In this document: piece after piece, positions 21,408-31,923 of the stretch
How the letters are laid out: each line of letters begins with the position of its first letter
How positions within the stretch are numbered: position 1 is the stretch's first letter
NCBI RefSeq assembly: GCF_009617755.1
Contig: NZ_BGZH01000001.1
Coordinates: 744,001-808,000 of the forward strand
Source of the DNA: Marinobacter salsuginis
GTDB taxonomy: Bacteria; Pseudomonadota; Gammaproteobacteria; Pseudomonadales; Oleiphilaceae
Direction: 5' to 3'
DNA: 64,000 nt
Made by a program: the position numbers and the translations under genes
Notes under the pieces: generated by a model
The model's input: the letters and a program-made list of their open reading frames with translations, nothing else
Databases searched by the model: none
Told to the model about the DNA's origin: nothing

Positions 21408-21924
21408 CCCGCTCGTAGTAGTGGGAGCCGCAGGCTTCACAGGGTTCCAGGTGGCTGGTGGCTGTCAGACACCGCATGTGTCCACAGTTCAGGCACTGGA
21501 ACATCCCGGCGGTAGCCACTTCCCCTGAGATGTACTGGCCCACTTCCTTATTTTCCAGCTTCTGTTTCAGCTCCAGGAAGTCCACAACCGTTTTGTCAGC
21601 GACTGACAGCAGACTGTCCGCCAACTGGTGTTCCAGCAACGCCATATCAAGCTGCAACCATTCACTCAGACCTTCTCCAGTTTCCTCCACGAAGTGCAGA
21701 AGGTGCTCGAGATCCCTCTGGAGATATTCGCCGAGCAGGGCCGCTTCATCCCTGGTCATCTCCTCGAGCTCGTACTCAAATTCCACCGCTTTCTGGACCT
21801 CTTCTTCGAGGTTCTGGAGCGATGTTTCTTCCAGGTCATGGAGACGCGTTTTTACCCGCTCCAGCATACGGTCGTAAACTTCCAGTGCCTTGCCTGAGAG
21901 ATGGCTTCTTTCTGGTTGTGTCAT
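21376..21924 (-). CDS. YbeL-like zinc-ribbon protein (DUF1451)
   Basis: The 182-residue protein is mostly acidic alpha-helix, likely coiled coil (VKTRLHDLEETSLQNLEEE), and ends in a zinc ribbon with paired CxxC knuckles (CLNCGHMRC and CEACGSHYYE). This matches the YbeL/DUF1451 family of unknown function. The ATG at 21924 follows AAGGAG at good spacing. In E. coli ybeL also lies close to leuS-lptE-holA, so the neighbourhood is conserved. The start codon is only 33 bp from palindrome copy 5. Confidence 0.85.
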   Translation of the reverse strand: MTQPERSHLSGKALEVYDRMLERVKTRLHDLEETSLQNLEEEVQKAVEFEYELEEMTRDEAALLGEYLQRDLEHLLHFVEETGEGLSEWLQLDMALLEHQLADSLLSVADKTVVDFLELKQKLENKEVGQYISGEVATAGMFQCLNCGHMRCLTATSHLEPCEACGSHYYERVTSRWPKQEE

Positions 21925-21957
21925 GTTGACTCCTTGATACCGCAAATCTGGGTGCAA

Positions 21958-22069
21958 GAGCCGGACTGCGACCTCTCTTTCCGGGACACGCTGTGAATAC
22001 GTCCCTGTACGCTTGACTGCAGCATCCATGCTGCAGACAGTCCCGGAAAGAGAGGTCGAAGCCCGTCTC
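21958..22069 (+). repeat. Intergenic palindrome family, copy 5 (subtype B core)
   Basis: The 30-bp arms 21958-21987 and 22040-22069 pair at 27 of 30 positions, with a perfect inner 19 bp (CGACCTCTCTTTCCGGGAC). The 52-nt core reads ACGCTGTGAATACGTCCCTG, then TACGCTTG, then TGCAGCATCCATGCTGCA. The core is much closer to copy 6 than to copies 1-3. It begins 33 bp upstream of the zinc-ribbon gene's ATG, so it lies in or over that gene's leader. Confidence 0.9.
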
Positions 22070-22115
22070 CCAAACCTTGGAAAAACACCTGCCGACTCCA
22101 CTGCTTATGCCTGGG

Positions 22116-22221
22116 GCGCTGGCGGCGAAGACTCCCCGGAACTGTGAGCAGCATGGATGCTGCGATCAAGCCTACACGGACGTATTCACGGCGTGTCCCG
22201 GGGAGTCATCGACGCCGGCGC
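22116..22221 (-). repeat. Intergenic palindrome family, copy 6 (subtype B core)
   Basis: The arms 22116-22142 and 22195-22221 pair at 23 of 27 positions, centred on GACTCCCCGG. On the minus strand the 52-nt core reads ACGCCGTGAATACGTCCGTG, TAGGCTTG and GCAGCATCCATGCTGC. It is a clear sister of copy 5, in opposite orientation and 46 bp away, with different arms. The arms are the least perfect of the eight. Confidence 0.88.
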
Positions 22222-22254
22222 TTCCTCCATATCAGTAAGTCTGGCACAAGAACA

Positions 22255-22284
22255 GAAAATTGGCAGACTACCTGTAAAGGCTAG
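22255..22284 (+). promoter_or_regulatory. Putative leuS promoter motif shared with queG upstream
   Basis: The 30-nt stretch GAAAATTGGC...TACCTGTAAAG..TAG matches 24 of 30 positions, without gaps, at 56107-56136 upstream of queG. TTGGCA could act as a -35 with TAGTGT 16 bp later. The function is inferred from position, 80 bp before leuS. Confidence 0.35.
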
Positions 22285-22325
22285 TGTGCGTTAGAATGTC
22301 CGGCCCGCTCCGGACGTGATTTTGA

Positions 22326-24959
<2,634 letters not shown>

Positions 24960-24960
24960 T

Positions 24961-25548
24961 ATGTCACGGCACTCCGCTCTGAAATCTTCAGCACGCCTGA
25001 TGCTGACCGCTGTAATGGCGGCGCTGATTGCTGGTTGTGGATTCCAGTTGCGGGGTGCGCCTCCGGTTTCTTCGGCCCTTGAACCTCTAGCGGTGGATTG
25101 CTCATCCCAGGTACCCGACACCCTGTGCCGTTCCTTGCGCGAACAGCTGAATCTGGGCAATGTCCGTCTGGCGCCAGTGGCGGAGGCCGATTACATTCTA
25201 CGACTGAGGAATTTCGAGCGGGATCGCCGCGCAAGCGCCATCACAGCCCAGGCCGCGGCCGCCGAATACACGCTCCGTCACTCTGTTGATCTTGAAGTGG
25301 TCAGCTCGGATCGGGTTCCCATGGTAGGTACGACCCGCCTGACGACCAGCGAGAGTTACCGCTACGACGAGACCAACGTGCTGGCAAGACAGCGTGAAGA
25401 AGAGGCCCTCCGCCAGCAAATGGACGATCGCCTTGCACAGCAGGTGATATTCCGGCTGGCCCCTCTGACCCCGCAGCGCATCGAAGCCATCCGGGCAGAA
25501 TACCAGCGCAAACAGGAAGACGACGCCCCAGCCACAGGCCAGCCATGA
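24961..25548 (+). CDS. lptE: LPS-assembly lipoprotein LptE
   Basis: LptE is the outer-membrane lipoprotein that plugs the LptD barrel and delivers lipopolysaccharide to the cell surface. A lipoprotein signal peptide is seen, with hydrophobic LMLTAVMAALIAGC and the lipobox LIAGC (Cys at about residue 26), followed by GFQLRG, the usual LptE start. The rest is variable, as in the family. Position between leuS and holA is the conserved LptE locus. Confidence 0.93.
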   Translation: MSRHSALKSSARLMLTAVMAALIAGCGFQLRGAPPVSSALEPLAVDCSSQVPDTLCRSLREQLNLGNVRLAPVAEADYILRLRNFERDRRASAITAQAAAAEYTLRHSVDLEVVSSDRVPMVGTTRLTTSESYRYDETNVLARQREEEALRQQMDDRLAQQVIFRLAPLTPQRIEAIRAEYQRKQEDDAPATGQP

Positions 25549-26552
25549 AGACCAACCCGGGCCAGTTATCCCAGCTTCTGAAAAAGGGCCTCTCGCCGGT
25601 CTATCTTGTTTCCGGTGATGAACCCCTGCTGGTTCAGGAATGCTGTGATCAGGTTCGAAAGGCCGCAAAAGACGCCGGCTATCATGACCGCCTGACCTTC
25701 CACGCCGATCACCAACTGGACTGGAATGCCGTTGGCGAAGAATTCAGTGCCATGTCCCTGTTTGCCGAGAAACGGCGCATCGAGATTCATTTGCCCACGG
25801 GCAAGCTTGGTGACGGTCGCGCGCTGCTGGAACGGGTACTGGCAGATCCTCCCGAAGATATCATCCTACTGCTGATCAGCGCCCGCCTGGACGCCGCGGA
25901 GACACGGAGGAAATGGTACAAAGAGCTCCAGGGCAAAGGTGTTCACGTGCCGGTGTGGCCGGTAGATGCCGATAAGTTCCAGGGGTGGCTCCAGCAGAGG
26001 GCCAGCAACCGGGGCCTGAGCCTGACCCGGGGCGCCCTGGCCATCATGAGCGAACGCCTGGAAGGCAATCTGCTCGCCGCCAGCCAGGAGCTGGACAGGC
26101 TGTCTCTGCTGGCAAACGGCAATACCATCGACGAGGAAACTGTTGAACAGGCAGTCCAGGACAGTTCCCGATTCAATGGCTTCGAACTGGTTACGGAATT
26201 AATCAGTGGCCGGGCCCCTCACGCCGGCAAGATGATCACTGTGCTTCAGCAAGAGGGAGAAAACCCGCTGGGCCTGCTGTCGGTTCTCAGCCGGGATCTG
26301 AATCTCTTGCTTGAGCTGAAGTCCTCAGCCGGTCAGTCGGAGAATCCCGCAGCCTTCCTGAAAAAGCGAGGGGTGTTCCAGCCCCAGCGGGCCCGGGCGC
26401 TCGAGCAGGCCGCACGCAGGCTGAACCGCTCCCAACTGAATGAGGCCATCAGCCTTTGCAGTCAGATCGATCGCGCCGCCAAAGGCTTCGATACCCTCAC
26501 TCCGTGGCACTATTTGCGGGATATGTCCGCCCTGCTTGCCGGTCGTTCCTGA
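25545..26552 (+). CDS. holA: DNA polymerase III subunit delta
   Basis: HolA (delta) opens the beta sliding clamp within the clamp loader. The N-terminal domain shows SPVYLVSGDEPLLVQECCD, and DRLTFHADHQLDWN leads into the AAA+-like region without a working P-loop, as expected for delta. The C-terminal helical collar domain holds FLKKRGVFQPQRARALEQ. The ATG overlaps the lptE stop by 4 bp. The length of 335 residues is standard. Confidence 0.95.
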   Translation: MKTNPGQLSQLLKKGLSPVYLVSGDEPLLVQECCDQVRKAAKDAGYHDRLTFHADHQLDWNAVGEEFSAMSLFAEKRRIEIHLPTGKLGDGRALLERVLADPPEDIILLLISARLDAAETRRKWYKELQGKGVHVPVWPVDADKFQGWLQQRASNRGLSLTRGALAIMSERLEGNLLAASQELDRLSLLANGNTIDEETVEQAVQDSSRFNGFELVTELISGRAPHAGKMITVLQQEGENPLGLLSVLSRDLNLLLELKSSAGQSENPAAFLKKRGVFQPQRARALEQAARRLNRSQLNEAISLCSQIDRAAKGFDTLTPWHYLRDMSALLAGRS

Positions 26553-26601
26553 CCTGAATCAAACTCTGCCTTTCTTGTGACCGTCTGGCCCAGCCAGCCC
26601 C

Positions 26602-26631
26602 TTGACAGATTTTTACAATCGGGCGCATTGT
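26602..26631 (+). promoter_or_regulatory. Possible promoter of the small helical protein gene
   Basis: A perfect -35 (TTGACA, 26602-26607) is followed after 18 bp by a weak -10 (CATTGT, 26626-26631). The gene's ATG is 33 bp further on, so the leader would be short. It suggests the gene is transcribed on its own, apart from holA. Confidence 0.4.
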
Positions 26632-26663
26632 AAGCACACCAACAATCCAAGGAGGTGCTTGAT

Positions 26664-26927
26664 ATGAGTCTTCAAGAAGAGCTCAAGAAGCTGTCGGAAA
26701 AGGTAAAACAGTACCGGGATGAGGCGCGCGTTCAGATGCATCTGGCCCGGGAAGACGTTAAGGACGAGTGGGAGGACCTCGAACAGGACTGGGATCGATT
26801 CAAAAACAAAATCGACCAGGTTCTGCACGATGCAGAAAACGCGTCCCAGGAAGCCCGCCAAACCGCGCAAAAACTGGGCGAAGATCTGAAAAACGGTTAT
26901 CAGAACATCCGCAACAAACTGAAGTAA
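26664..26927 (+). CDS. Small helical, probable coiled-coil protein of unknown function
   Basis: The 87 residues are highly charged and alpha-helical throughout, with heptad-like spacing (LQEELKKLSEKVKQYRDEA, then WEDLEQDWDRFKNKIDQV). There is no signal peptide or membrane segment. A textbook Shine-Dalgarno (AAGGAGGTG) precedes the ATG, pointing to strong translation. It resembles small stress- or envelope-associated coiled-coil proteins in general layout, but I do not recognise a specific family. A 10-bp hairpin lies about 40 bp after the stop. Confidence 0.75.
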   Translation: MSLQEELKKLSEKVKQYRDEARVQMHLAREDVKDEWEDLEQDWDRFKNKIDQVLHDAENASQEARQTAQKLGEDLKNGYQNIRNKLK

Positions 26928-26967
26928 AACTGTTAACCCGTTAACATTACGCCACAAATTTCTACCT

Positions 26968-26994
26968 CAGAGGCTCTGTGCATTAGAGCCTCTG
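26968..26994 (+). terminator. Hairpin downstream of the small helical protein gene
   Basis: A perfect 10-bp stem, CAGAGGCTCT with AGAGCCTCTG, has a 7-nt loop. No T-run follows, so it is not a standard intrinsic terminator. It may act as a weak terminator or protect the mRNA 3' end. Confidence 0.4.
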
Positions 26995-27124
26995 TGTCAT
27001 ACTTCACAGTATCAGTGAACAAAGCGTCATAGTTTTGACCCGCCTGGTCATTTTCTGATCACCCCTTATCATCAGGGCCCGAATTGCCAGGACGTGTGGG
27101 AACACTGCGAGGTATAAAAGGCGT

Positions 27125-27760
27125 ATGAAACAATTCTTACTGATACCCACAGCGCTCTGCCTGTTGCTCACCACTACCCTCGTGATTGGCCAGAATACCC
27201 GGTTCAGCGACCCTAAAACCGTTGTTTCCGATCACTTCTGGGGTGACCTCTACGCCAACGGCGGCAACTCCTTCTTTTGCAATACGGCTTTTACAAGCAA
27301 AGGATTCGTGCTGACAGACGGCTACGTGTACCCATTGGCGGATGTCCGTAGCGCACTTGATTGCGGCACATCCCGTGAATGTGAACAGGACAATCGCTAC
27401 CGCCAGATCGCCTCTGACATGCACAATATGATACCGGTACGCAGCCGGACCGAGATGGGGCGCCGCAATGCCCGTTACGAAGATCTCGGGGCGTCCGTCA
27501 GCGAAGATGAGTGTGGCATTCGCCAAAGCGCCCAGTTCTTCGAGCCACCGGTCCGGGTGAAAGGCGATGTCGCGCGCACCGTTGCCTACATGGTGGATAC
27601 CTATGACCTGCCGTGGCTGGGCTCCTCCGCGGTCTTCAAGGGATGGAACCGTCTGGATCCGCCGGATGATGGCGAGATCACCCGTCATCGGCGCATCGCT
27701 GAAATCCAGGGCAACGACAACCCCTTCGTCACCGATCCGAACCGGATGGAGCGCCTGTAA
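27125..27760 (+). CDS. Secreted endonuclease I family nuclease (EndA/NucM-like)
   Basis: Endonuclease I enzymes are periplasmic or extracellular non-specific DNases with a beta-beta-alpha metal fold. A signal peptide covers about residues 1-22 (FLLIPTALCLLLTTTLVIG). Family motifs follow in order: SDMHNMIPV (with the general-base histidine), GRRNARYEDLG, FFEPPVRVKGDVARTVAYM, and near the C-terminus WNRLDPPDDGEI and IQGNDNPFVTDP. Several cysteines (C52, C79, C86, C129) could form disulfides. It stands alone between a small gene and convergent acyl-CoA dehydrogenases, ending at a strong terminator. A role in using external DNA as nutrient is inference. Confidence 0.88.
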   Translation: MKQFLLIPTALCLLLTTTLVIGQNTRFSDPKTVVSDHFWGDLYANGGNSFFCNTAFTSKGFVLTDGYVYPLADVRSALDCGTSRECEQDNRYRQIASDMHNMIPVRSRTEMGRRNARYEDLGASVSEDECGIRQSAQFFEPPVRVKGDVARTVAYMVDTYDLPWLGSSAVFKGWNRLDPPDDGEITRHRRIAEIQGNDNPFVTDPNRMERL

Positions 27761-27796
27761 GCTCCAAAAGGATCAGGCCAATAGGTCAGCATCCAT

Positions 27797-27828
27797 AAAA
27801 AAACAGGCCCTCGGGCCTGTTTTTTTTT
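27797..27828. terminator. Bidirectional intrinsic terminator
   Basis: The sequence is an A-run, ACAGGCCC, a three-base loop, GGGCCTGT and a T-run, symmetrical on both strands. It lies between the convergent ends of the endonuclease gene and the acyl-CoA dehydrogenase gene and should stop transcription from both sides. Confidence 0.92.
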
Positions 27829-27851
27829 GCGCGTTGCTATTGCTGACGGAA

Positions 27852-29642
27852 TCAGAATTCCTCTGCAGTCAGCGCCATCATGGAATCACTGCCGCTGCGA
27901 ATACCCTCGGCCAGCGAAACCGTCTTTGGCAACAGACGGTCATAGTAGAATCGCGCTGTCTTCATTTTACCGCTGTAGAAGCCGGAGGTGTCCGCTTCGG
28001 CCTGGGGTGCCGCTGCTTTGGCAATCTTCGCCCACATGTAGCCAAGCGCCGTCAGACCAAACAGGTCCAGATAGTCCACGGAAGCCGCGCCAATGGCGTT
28101 CGGATTGTCCCCAGCCTGCTTGATCACGTGCTCGGTAACATCATCAAGACGCTCAACCGCAGCCGCTAGCGGCTCAAGGAACGGGCGCAGGTGCTCATCA
28201 CCGCTATTCTCCTCGAGGAAGTTTGCCACGTCCTGGGCAAACAGCTCATAGAGTTTACCCTGCGTACCAACCACTTTCCGGCCCATCAGATCCAGCGCCT
28301 GGATACCGTTGGTGCCTTCGTAGATCTGGGTAATACGGCAGTCACGAACCAGTTGCTCTTGGCCCCACTCGCGGATGAACCCGTGGCCACCGAAAACCTG
28401 CTGGCCCATGATACAGGCATCCAGACCGCGATCGGTCAGGAATGCCTTGGCTACCGGGGTCAGCAAGGCCACCATGCCCTCGGCATGTTTGCGACGCCCG
28501 TCGTCCTCGGCGTACTTGGAGATATCCAGCCACTGGGCAACGTAGGTCGAGAAGGCCCTGCCGCCTTCCACATAGCCTTTCATGGTCAGCAGCATGCGGC
28601 GCACATCCGGATGAACAAGAATCGGATCTGCTGCCTTTTCAGGCTGCTGGGCGCCGGTTGGCGCGCGGCTCTGAATACGATCAAGGGCGTATTCCCGGGC
28701 ACTCTGGAGAGAGGCCTCGGCAGCGCCGATTCCCTGGATGCCCACGCCCAGGCGCTCGTAGTTCATCATGGTGAACATGGCCGCCAGGCCTTTGTTCTCT
28801 TCACCGACCAACCAGCCTTTGGCGCCATCAAAGTTCATAACACAGGTAGCAGATCCCTTGATGCCCATCTTCTTCTCGATGGAACCGCAACTGAAGCTGT
28901 TGCGCTCACCCAATGAACCGTCGTCATTCACGAGGAACTTGGGCACGAGGAACAGGGAAATCCCCTTGGGACCCTTCGGCGCGTCAGGCAGCTTGGCGAG
29001 AACCAGGTGAATGATGTTCTCCGCCATGTCGTGCTCGCCCCAGGTAATGAAGATCTTGGTGCCTGTGACGTTGAAAGAGCCGTCTTCGTTGGGCTCGGCC
29101 TTGGTGCGGATAATTCCCAGGTCGGTGCCGGCGTGGGGCTCTGTCAGATCCATAGCGCCGGACCAGACACCGGAATACATGTTCGGCAGGTACTTTTCTT
29201 TCAGATCATCACTGCCGTGGGCGTCCAGCGCGAGGCAGGCGCCGGCCGTCAGCATAGGAGCCAGGCCGAATGCCATGTTGGCACCCTGCATCATTTCCTC
29301 GAACTGGGCCACCAGAGTCTTGGGCATGCCCATGCCGCCAAAATCCGGGTTACCGCCGAGGCCGTTCCAACCGCCTTCTACGATGGTCTGGTAGGCTTCC
29401 TTGAATCCGTCCGGTGAGGTCACCTCCCCGTCGTTCCATTTGCAGCCCTGCTCGTCGCCCTCGCGATTCAGGGGCGCCAGTACACCGCTGCTAATCTTGC
29501 CAGCCTCTTCAAGAATCGCGTCCGCCGTTTCCGGGTCCACATGCTCGGCAACCTTGGGCAGCGAGGCCCATAGGGCGGGGGCATCGAAAACCTCATTCAG
29601 AACGAAGCGCATGTCACGTAAGGGTGCCTGATAATCAGCCAT
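27852..29642 (-). CDS. Acyl-CoA dehydrogenase, about 600-residue C-terminal-extended type (copy A)
   Basis: This FAD enzyme introduces the alpha-beta double bond in acyl-CoA. The 596-residue form has an extra N-terminal helical region (YQAPLRDMRFVLNEVF) and a C-terminal extension, as in the FadE5/DmdC group. FAD and substrate segments are seen in MDLTEPHAGTDLG and GTKIFITWGEHDMAENI. The catalytic glutamate is in IYEGTNGIQALDLMG, at the place of the MCAD catalytic base. It is a clear paralogue of the gene upstream, with which it shares strand but not operon, since a terminator lies between them. The chain-length preference cannot be read from the sequence. Confidence 0.93.
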   Translation of the reverse strand: MADYQAPLRDMRFVLNEVFDAPALWASLPKVAEHVDPETADAILEEAGKISSGVLAPLNREGDEQGCKWNDGEVTSPDGFKEAYQTIVEGGWNGLGGNPDFGGMGMPKTLVAQFEEMMQGANMAFGLAPMLTAGACLALDAHGSDDLKEKYLPNMYSGVWSGAMDLTEPHAGTDLGIIRTKAEPNEDGSFNVTGTKIFITWGEHDMAENIIHLVLAKLPDAPKGPKGISLFLVPKFLVNDDGSLGERNSFSCGSIEKKMGIKGSATCVMNFDGAKGWLVGEENKGLAAMFTMMNYERLGVGIQGIGAAEASLQSAREYALDRIQSRAPTGAQQPEKAADPILVHPDVRRMLLTMKGYVEGGRAFSTYVAQWLDISKYAEDDGRRKHAEGMVALLTPVAKAFLTDRGLDACIMGQQVFGGHGFIREWGQEQLVRDCRITQIYEGTNGIQALDLMGRKVVGTQGKLYELFAQDVANFLEENSGDEHLRPFLEPLAAAVERLDDVTEHVIKQAGDNPNAIGAASVDYLDLFGLTALGYMWAKIAKAAAPQAEADTSGFYSGKMKTARFYYDRLLPKTVSLAEGIRSGSDSMMALTAEEF

Positions 29643-29787
29643 CTAAAACTCTCCAAAAATTCTGTCAGTCTGTTCAGGTGGCAATAGGGCCTCAGTTCGG
29701 GCCGGTCACACCTGCTCGGGCTATGTGTCCGCTGAAGATTATTTTTATGGGCGCCTATTCTACCCTAAAAGCGGACCGCAACTCACG

Positions 29788-29821
29788 AAAAAAGCCCGCC
29801 TCCGGGGAGTGCGGGCTTCCT
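29788..29821 (-). terminator. Terminator after acyl-CoA dehydrogenase copy B
   Basis: On the minus strand, AAGCCCGC and GCGGGCTT enclose a short GC-rich loop and are followed by TTTTTTC. It lies 32 bp after the stop of the upstream acyl-CoA dehydrogenase and separates it from the next paralogue. Confidence 0.85.
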
Positions 29822-29853
29822 GTCCTGTCGAACCGTCCTTCGGTGCCCGCGCC

Positions 29854-31653
29854 TTAGATGGCGAAGGCTTCCTCCGGCATGTCCATCAGGCTGTCGGCGC
29901 CGGCCAGCATGCTTTCTGCGTGGCTCTTGGCCCGGGGCAGCATGCGCTTGAAGTAGAAGCGCGCAGTCTGAACCTTGGCGTTGTAGAACATTTCTTCGGT
30001 AGTGCCTTCAACCATCTTGTCCAGTGCAACCTTGGCCATCCGCGCCCACAGGTAGGCGAAGACCGCGTAACCGGAATACATCAGGTAATCCACGGAAGCC
30101 GCACCCACTTCTTCGCGGTTCTTCATGGCGGACATACCGATCTTGGTGGTCAGCTCACCCCATTCCTTGTTCATGGCGGCCAGCGGCTCGATGAATTCCT
30201 GCAGCTGCTCGTTGTCGGCGTTTTCCTTGCAGAACAGATGAACCTGCTTGGTGAAGCCTCGCAGGGATTCGCCCTGGGTCATCAGAACCTTGCGGCCCAA
30301 AAGATCCAGCGCCTGAATACCAGTAGTGCCCTCGTAGATCATGCCGATACGGGCGTCACGAACGTTCTGCTCCATACCCCACTCTGAGATAAAGCCGTGG
30401 CCACCGAACACCTGCATGCCCAGGTTGGCCGCCTCGTAACCAATCTCGGTCAGGAACGCCTTGGCGATTGGCGTCAGGAAGCCCAACGCCTCATCGGCCG
30501 CCTTGCGCTCTTCGTCGGTCTTGCCGCTGTGCACGATATCAGCCTGCTGCGCAGTCAGGTAAATCAGGGCGCGAGCGCCTTCAGCGACGGCCTTCTGGGT
30601 CAGCAGCATGCGACGTACGTCCGGGTGAACGATGATCGGATCGGCAATGCCTTCCGGATTCTTGGGGCCGCTCAGTGAACGCATGGCCAGACGCTCTTTG
30701 GCGTAAGCCAGTGACCCCTGGAAGCCCAGCTCGGCGGCACCCAGCCCCTGGATGGCGGTACCGATACGAGCAGTGTTCATGAAGGTGAACATGCAGTTCA
30801 GGCCCTTGTTCTCAGGCCCGATCAGCCAGCCCTTGGCGCCGTCGAAGTTCATCACACAGGTGGCATTTCCGTGGATACCCATCTTGTGCTCGATGGAACC
30901 GCAGGATACGGCGTTGCGCTCACCGGCAGAGCCGTCTTCGTTCGGCAGGCACTTGGGCACGATAAACAGGGAGATGCCCTTGGTGCCTTCCGGTGCGCCC
31001 GGCAGACGTGCCAGAACGATGTGGACGATATTCTCGGCCATGTCGTGCTCACCGGCAGAGATAAAGATCTTGGTACCGGTAATGGCGTAGGTGCCATCGG
31101 CATTCGGCTCTGCCTTGGTACGCAGGGTGCCGAGATCGGAACCGCAGTGCGGCTCGGTCAGGCACATGGTGCCAGTCCACTCACCGCTGATCAGCTTGGT
31201 CAGGTAGGTCTGCTTCTGCTCTTCGGTGCCGTGCTCTTCGATGGTGTTGGTGGCACCGTGGCTCAGGCCAGGGTACATCCCAAAGGACCAGTTGGCGGTA
31301 CCGACCATTTCACTCATCACCAGGCCGAGGGAATGCGGAAGACCCTGGCCGCCGTAGTTGGGATCGGCGGTCATGGAAGGCCAGCCGCCCTCAACGTACT
31401 GCTGGTAGGCTTCTTTGAAGCCAGTCGGCGTCTTGACGCCATCTTCGCTCCAGGTACAGCCTTCCTTGTCGCCCACCTGGTTCAGCGGAGACAGAACCTG
31501 CTCACAGAACTTGGCACCTTCCCCGATAATGGCATCCACCATATCCGGAGTAGCGTCTTCAGCACCTTCTAGATTGGCGTAATGCTGCTCGCTGTTCAGC
31601 AGCTCGGTCATAACGAATTTGATGTCACGCAGGGGCGCTTTGTAATCAGGCAT
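29854..31653 (-). CDS. Acyl-CoA dehydrogenase, about 600-residue C-terminal-extended type (copy B)
   Basis: The 599-residue protein has the same layout as copy A: YKAPLRDIKFVMTELLNSE at the N-terminus, CLTEPHCGSDLGTLRTKAE for the flavin region, and MIYEGTTGIQALDLLGRKV with the catalytic glutamate. The start MPDYKAP is chosen because GAGGTGG precedes it and the homologous copy A begins at the same point; 24 further residues upstream are not family-like. Two PsrA-type operator sequences lie about 100 bp upstream, suggesting control by a long-chain fatty-acid sensor. The gene is monocistronic, with its own terminator. Confidence 0.93.
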   Translation of the reverse strand: MPDYKAPLRDIKFVMTELLNSEQHYANLEGAEDATPDMVDAIIGEGAKFCEQVLSPLNQVGDKEGCTWSEDGVKTPTGFKEAYQQYVEGGWPSMTADPNYGGQGLPHSLGLVMSEMVGTANWSFGMYPGLSHGATNTIEEHGTEEQKQTYLTKLISGEWTGTMCLTEPHCGSDLGTLRTKAEPNADGTYAITGTKIFISAGEHDMAENIVHIVLARLPGAPEGTKGISLFIVPKCLPNEDGSAGERNAVSCGSIEHKMGIHGNATCVMNFDGAKGWLIGPENKGLNCMFTFMNTARIGTAIQGLGAAELGFQGSLAYAKERLAMRSLSGPKNPEGIADPIIVHPDVRRMLLTQKAVAEGARALIYLTAQQADIVHSGKTDEERKAADEALGFLTPIAKAFLTEIGYEAANLGMQVFGGHGFISEWGMEQNVRDARIGMIYEGTTGIQALDLLGRKVLMTQGESLRGFTKQVHLFCKENADNEQLQEFIEPLAAMNKEWGELTTKIGMSAMKNREEVGAASVDYLMYSGYAVFAYLWARMAKVALDKMVEGTTEEMFYNAKVQTARFYFKRMLPRAKSHAESMLAGADSLMDMPEEAFAI

Positions 31654-31752
31654 GGAATCCACCTCAGTTCTCGGTCTCAGCTGAATCGGGTTTAACAGCT
31701 TCTGGCCTTGGGTTTGCTCAGACACCGCAACGCAATGCGCTGCAGCCTTAAT

Positions 31753-31780
31753 TAAACACTTGTTTGAAACATACGTTTAC
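31753..31780. promoter_or_regulatory. Tandem PsrA-type operator boxes
   Basis: Two abutting inverted repeats are visible, sharing one G: TAAAC-ACTT-GTTTG (31753-31766) and GAAAC-ATAC-GTTTA (31766-31779). They fit the Pseudomonas PsrA pattern, G/CAAAC-N(2-4)-GTTTG/C, with one end base off in each. PsrA is a TetR repressor released by long-chain fatty acids or acyl-CoA. The position 100 bp before an acyl-CoA dehydrogenase gene makes biological sense. Confidence 0.55.
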
Positions 31781-31923
31781 AGGCACAGAATTGTCAATAG
31801 CCGGATGCAAAATTCGTGTTGCGAACTGTCACCGGATCATGCGCCACGACAGTGCATGCCGGGCAGAAGTAACCTTTAACTATGGGATATATTTACAGGA
31901 ATCAGTGCCTGGCAAGGCGGGGG

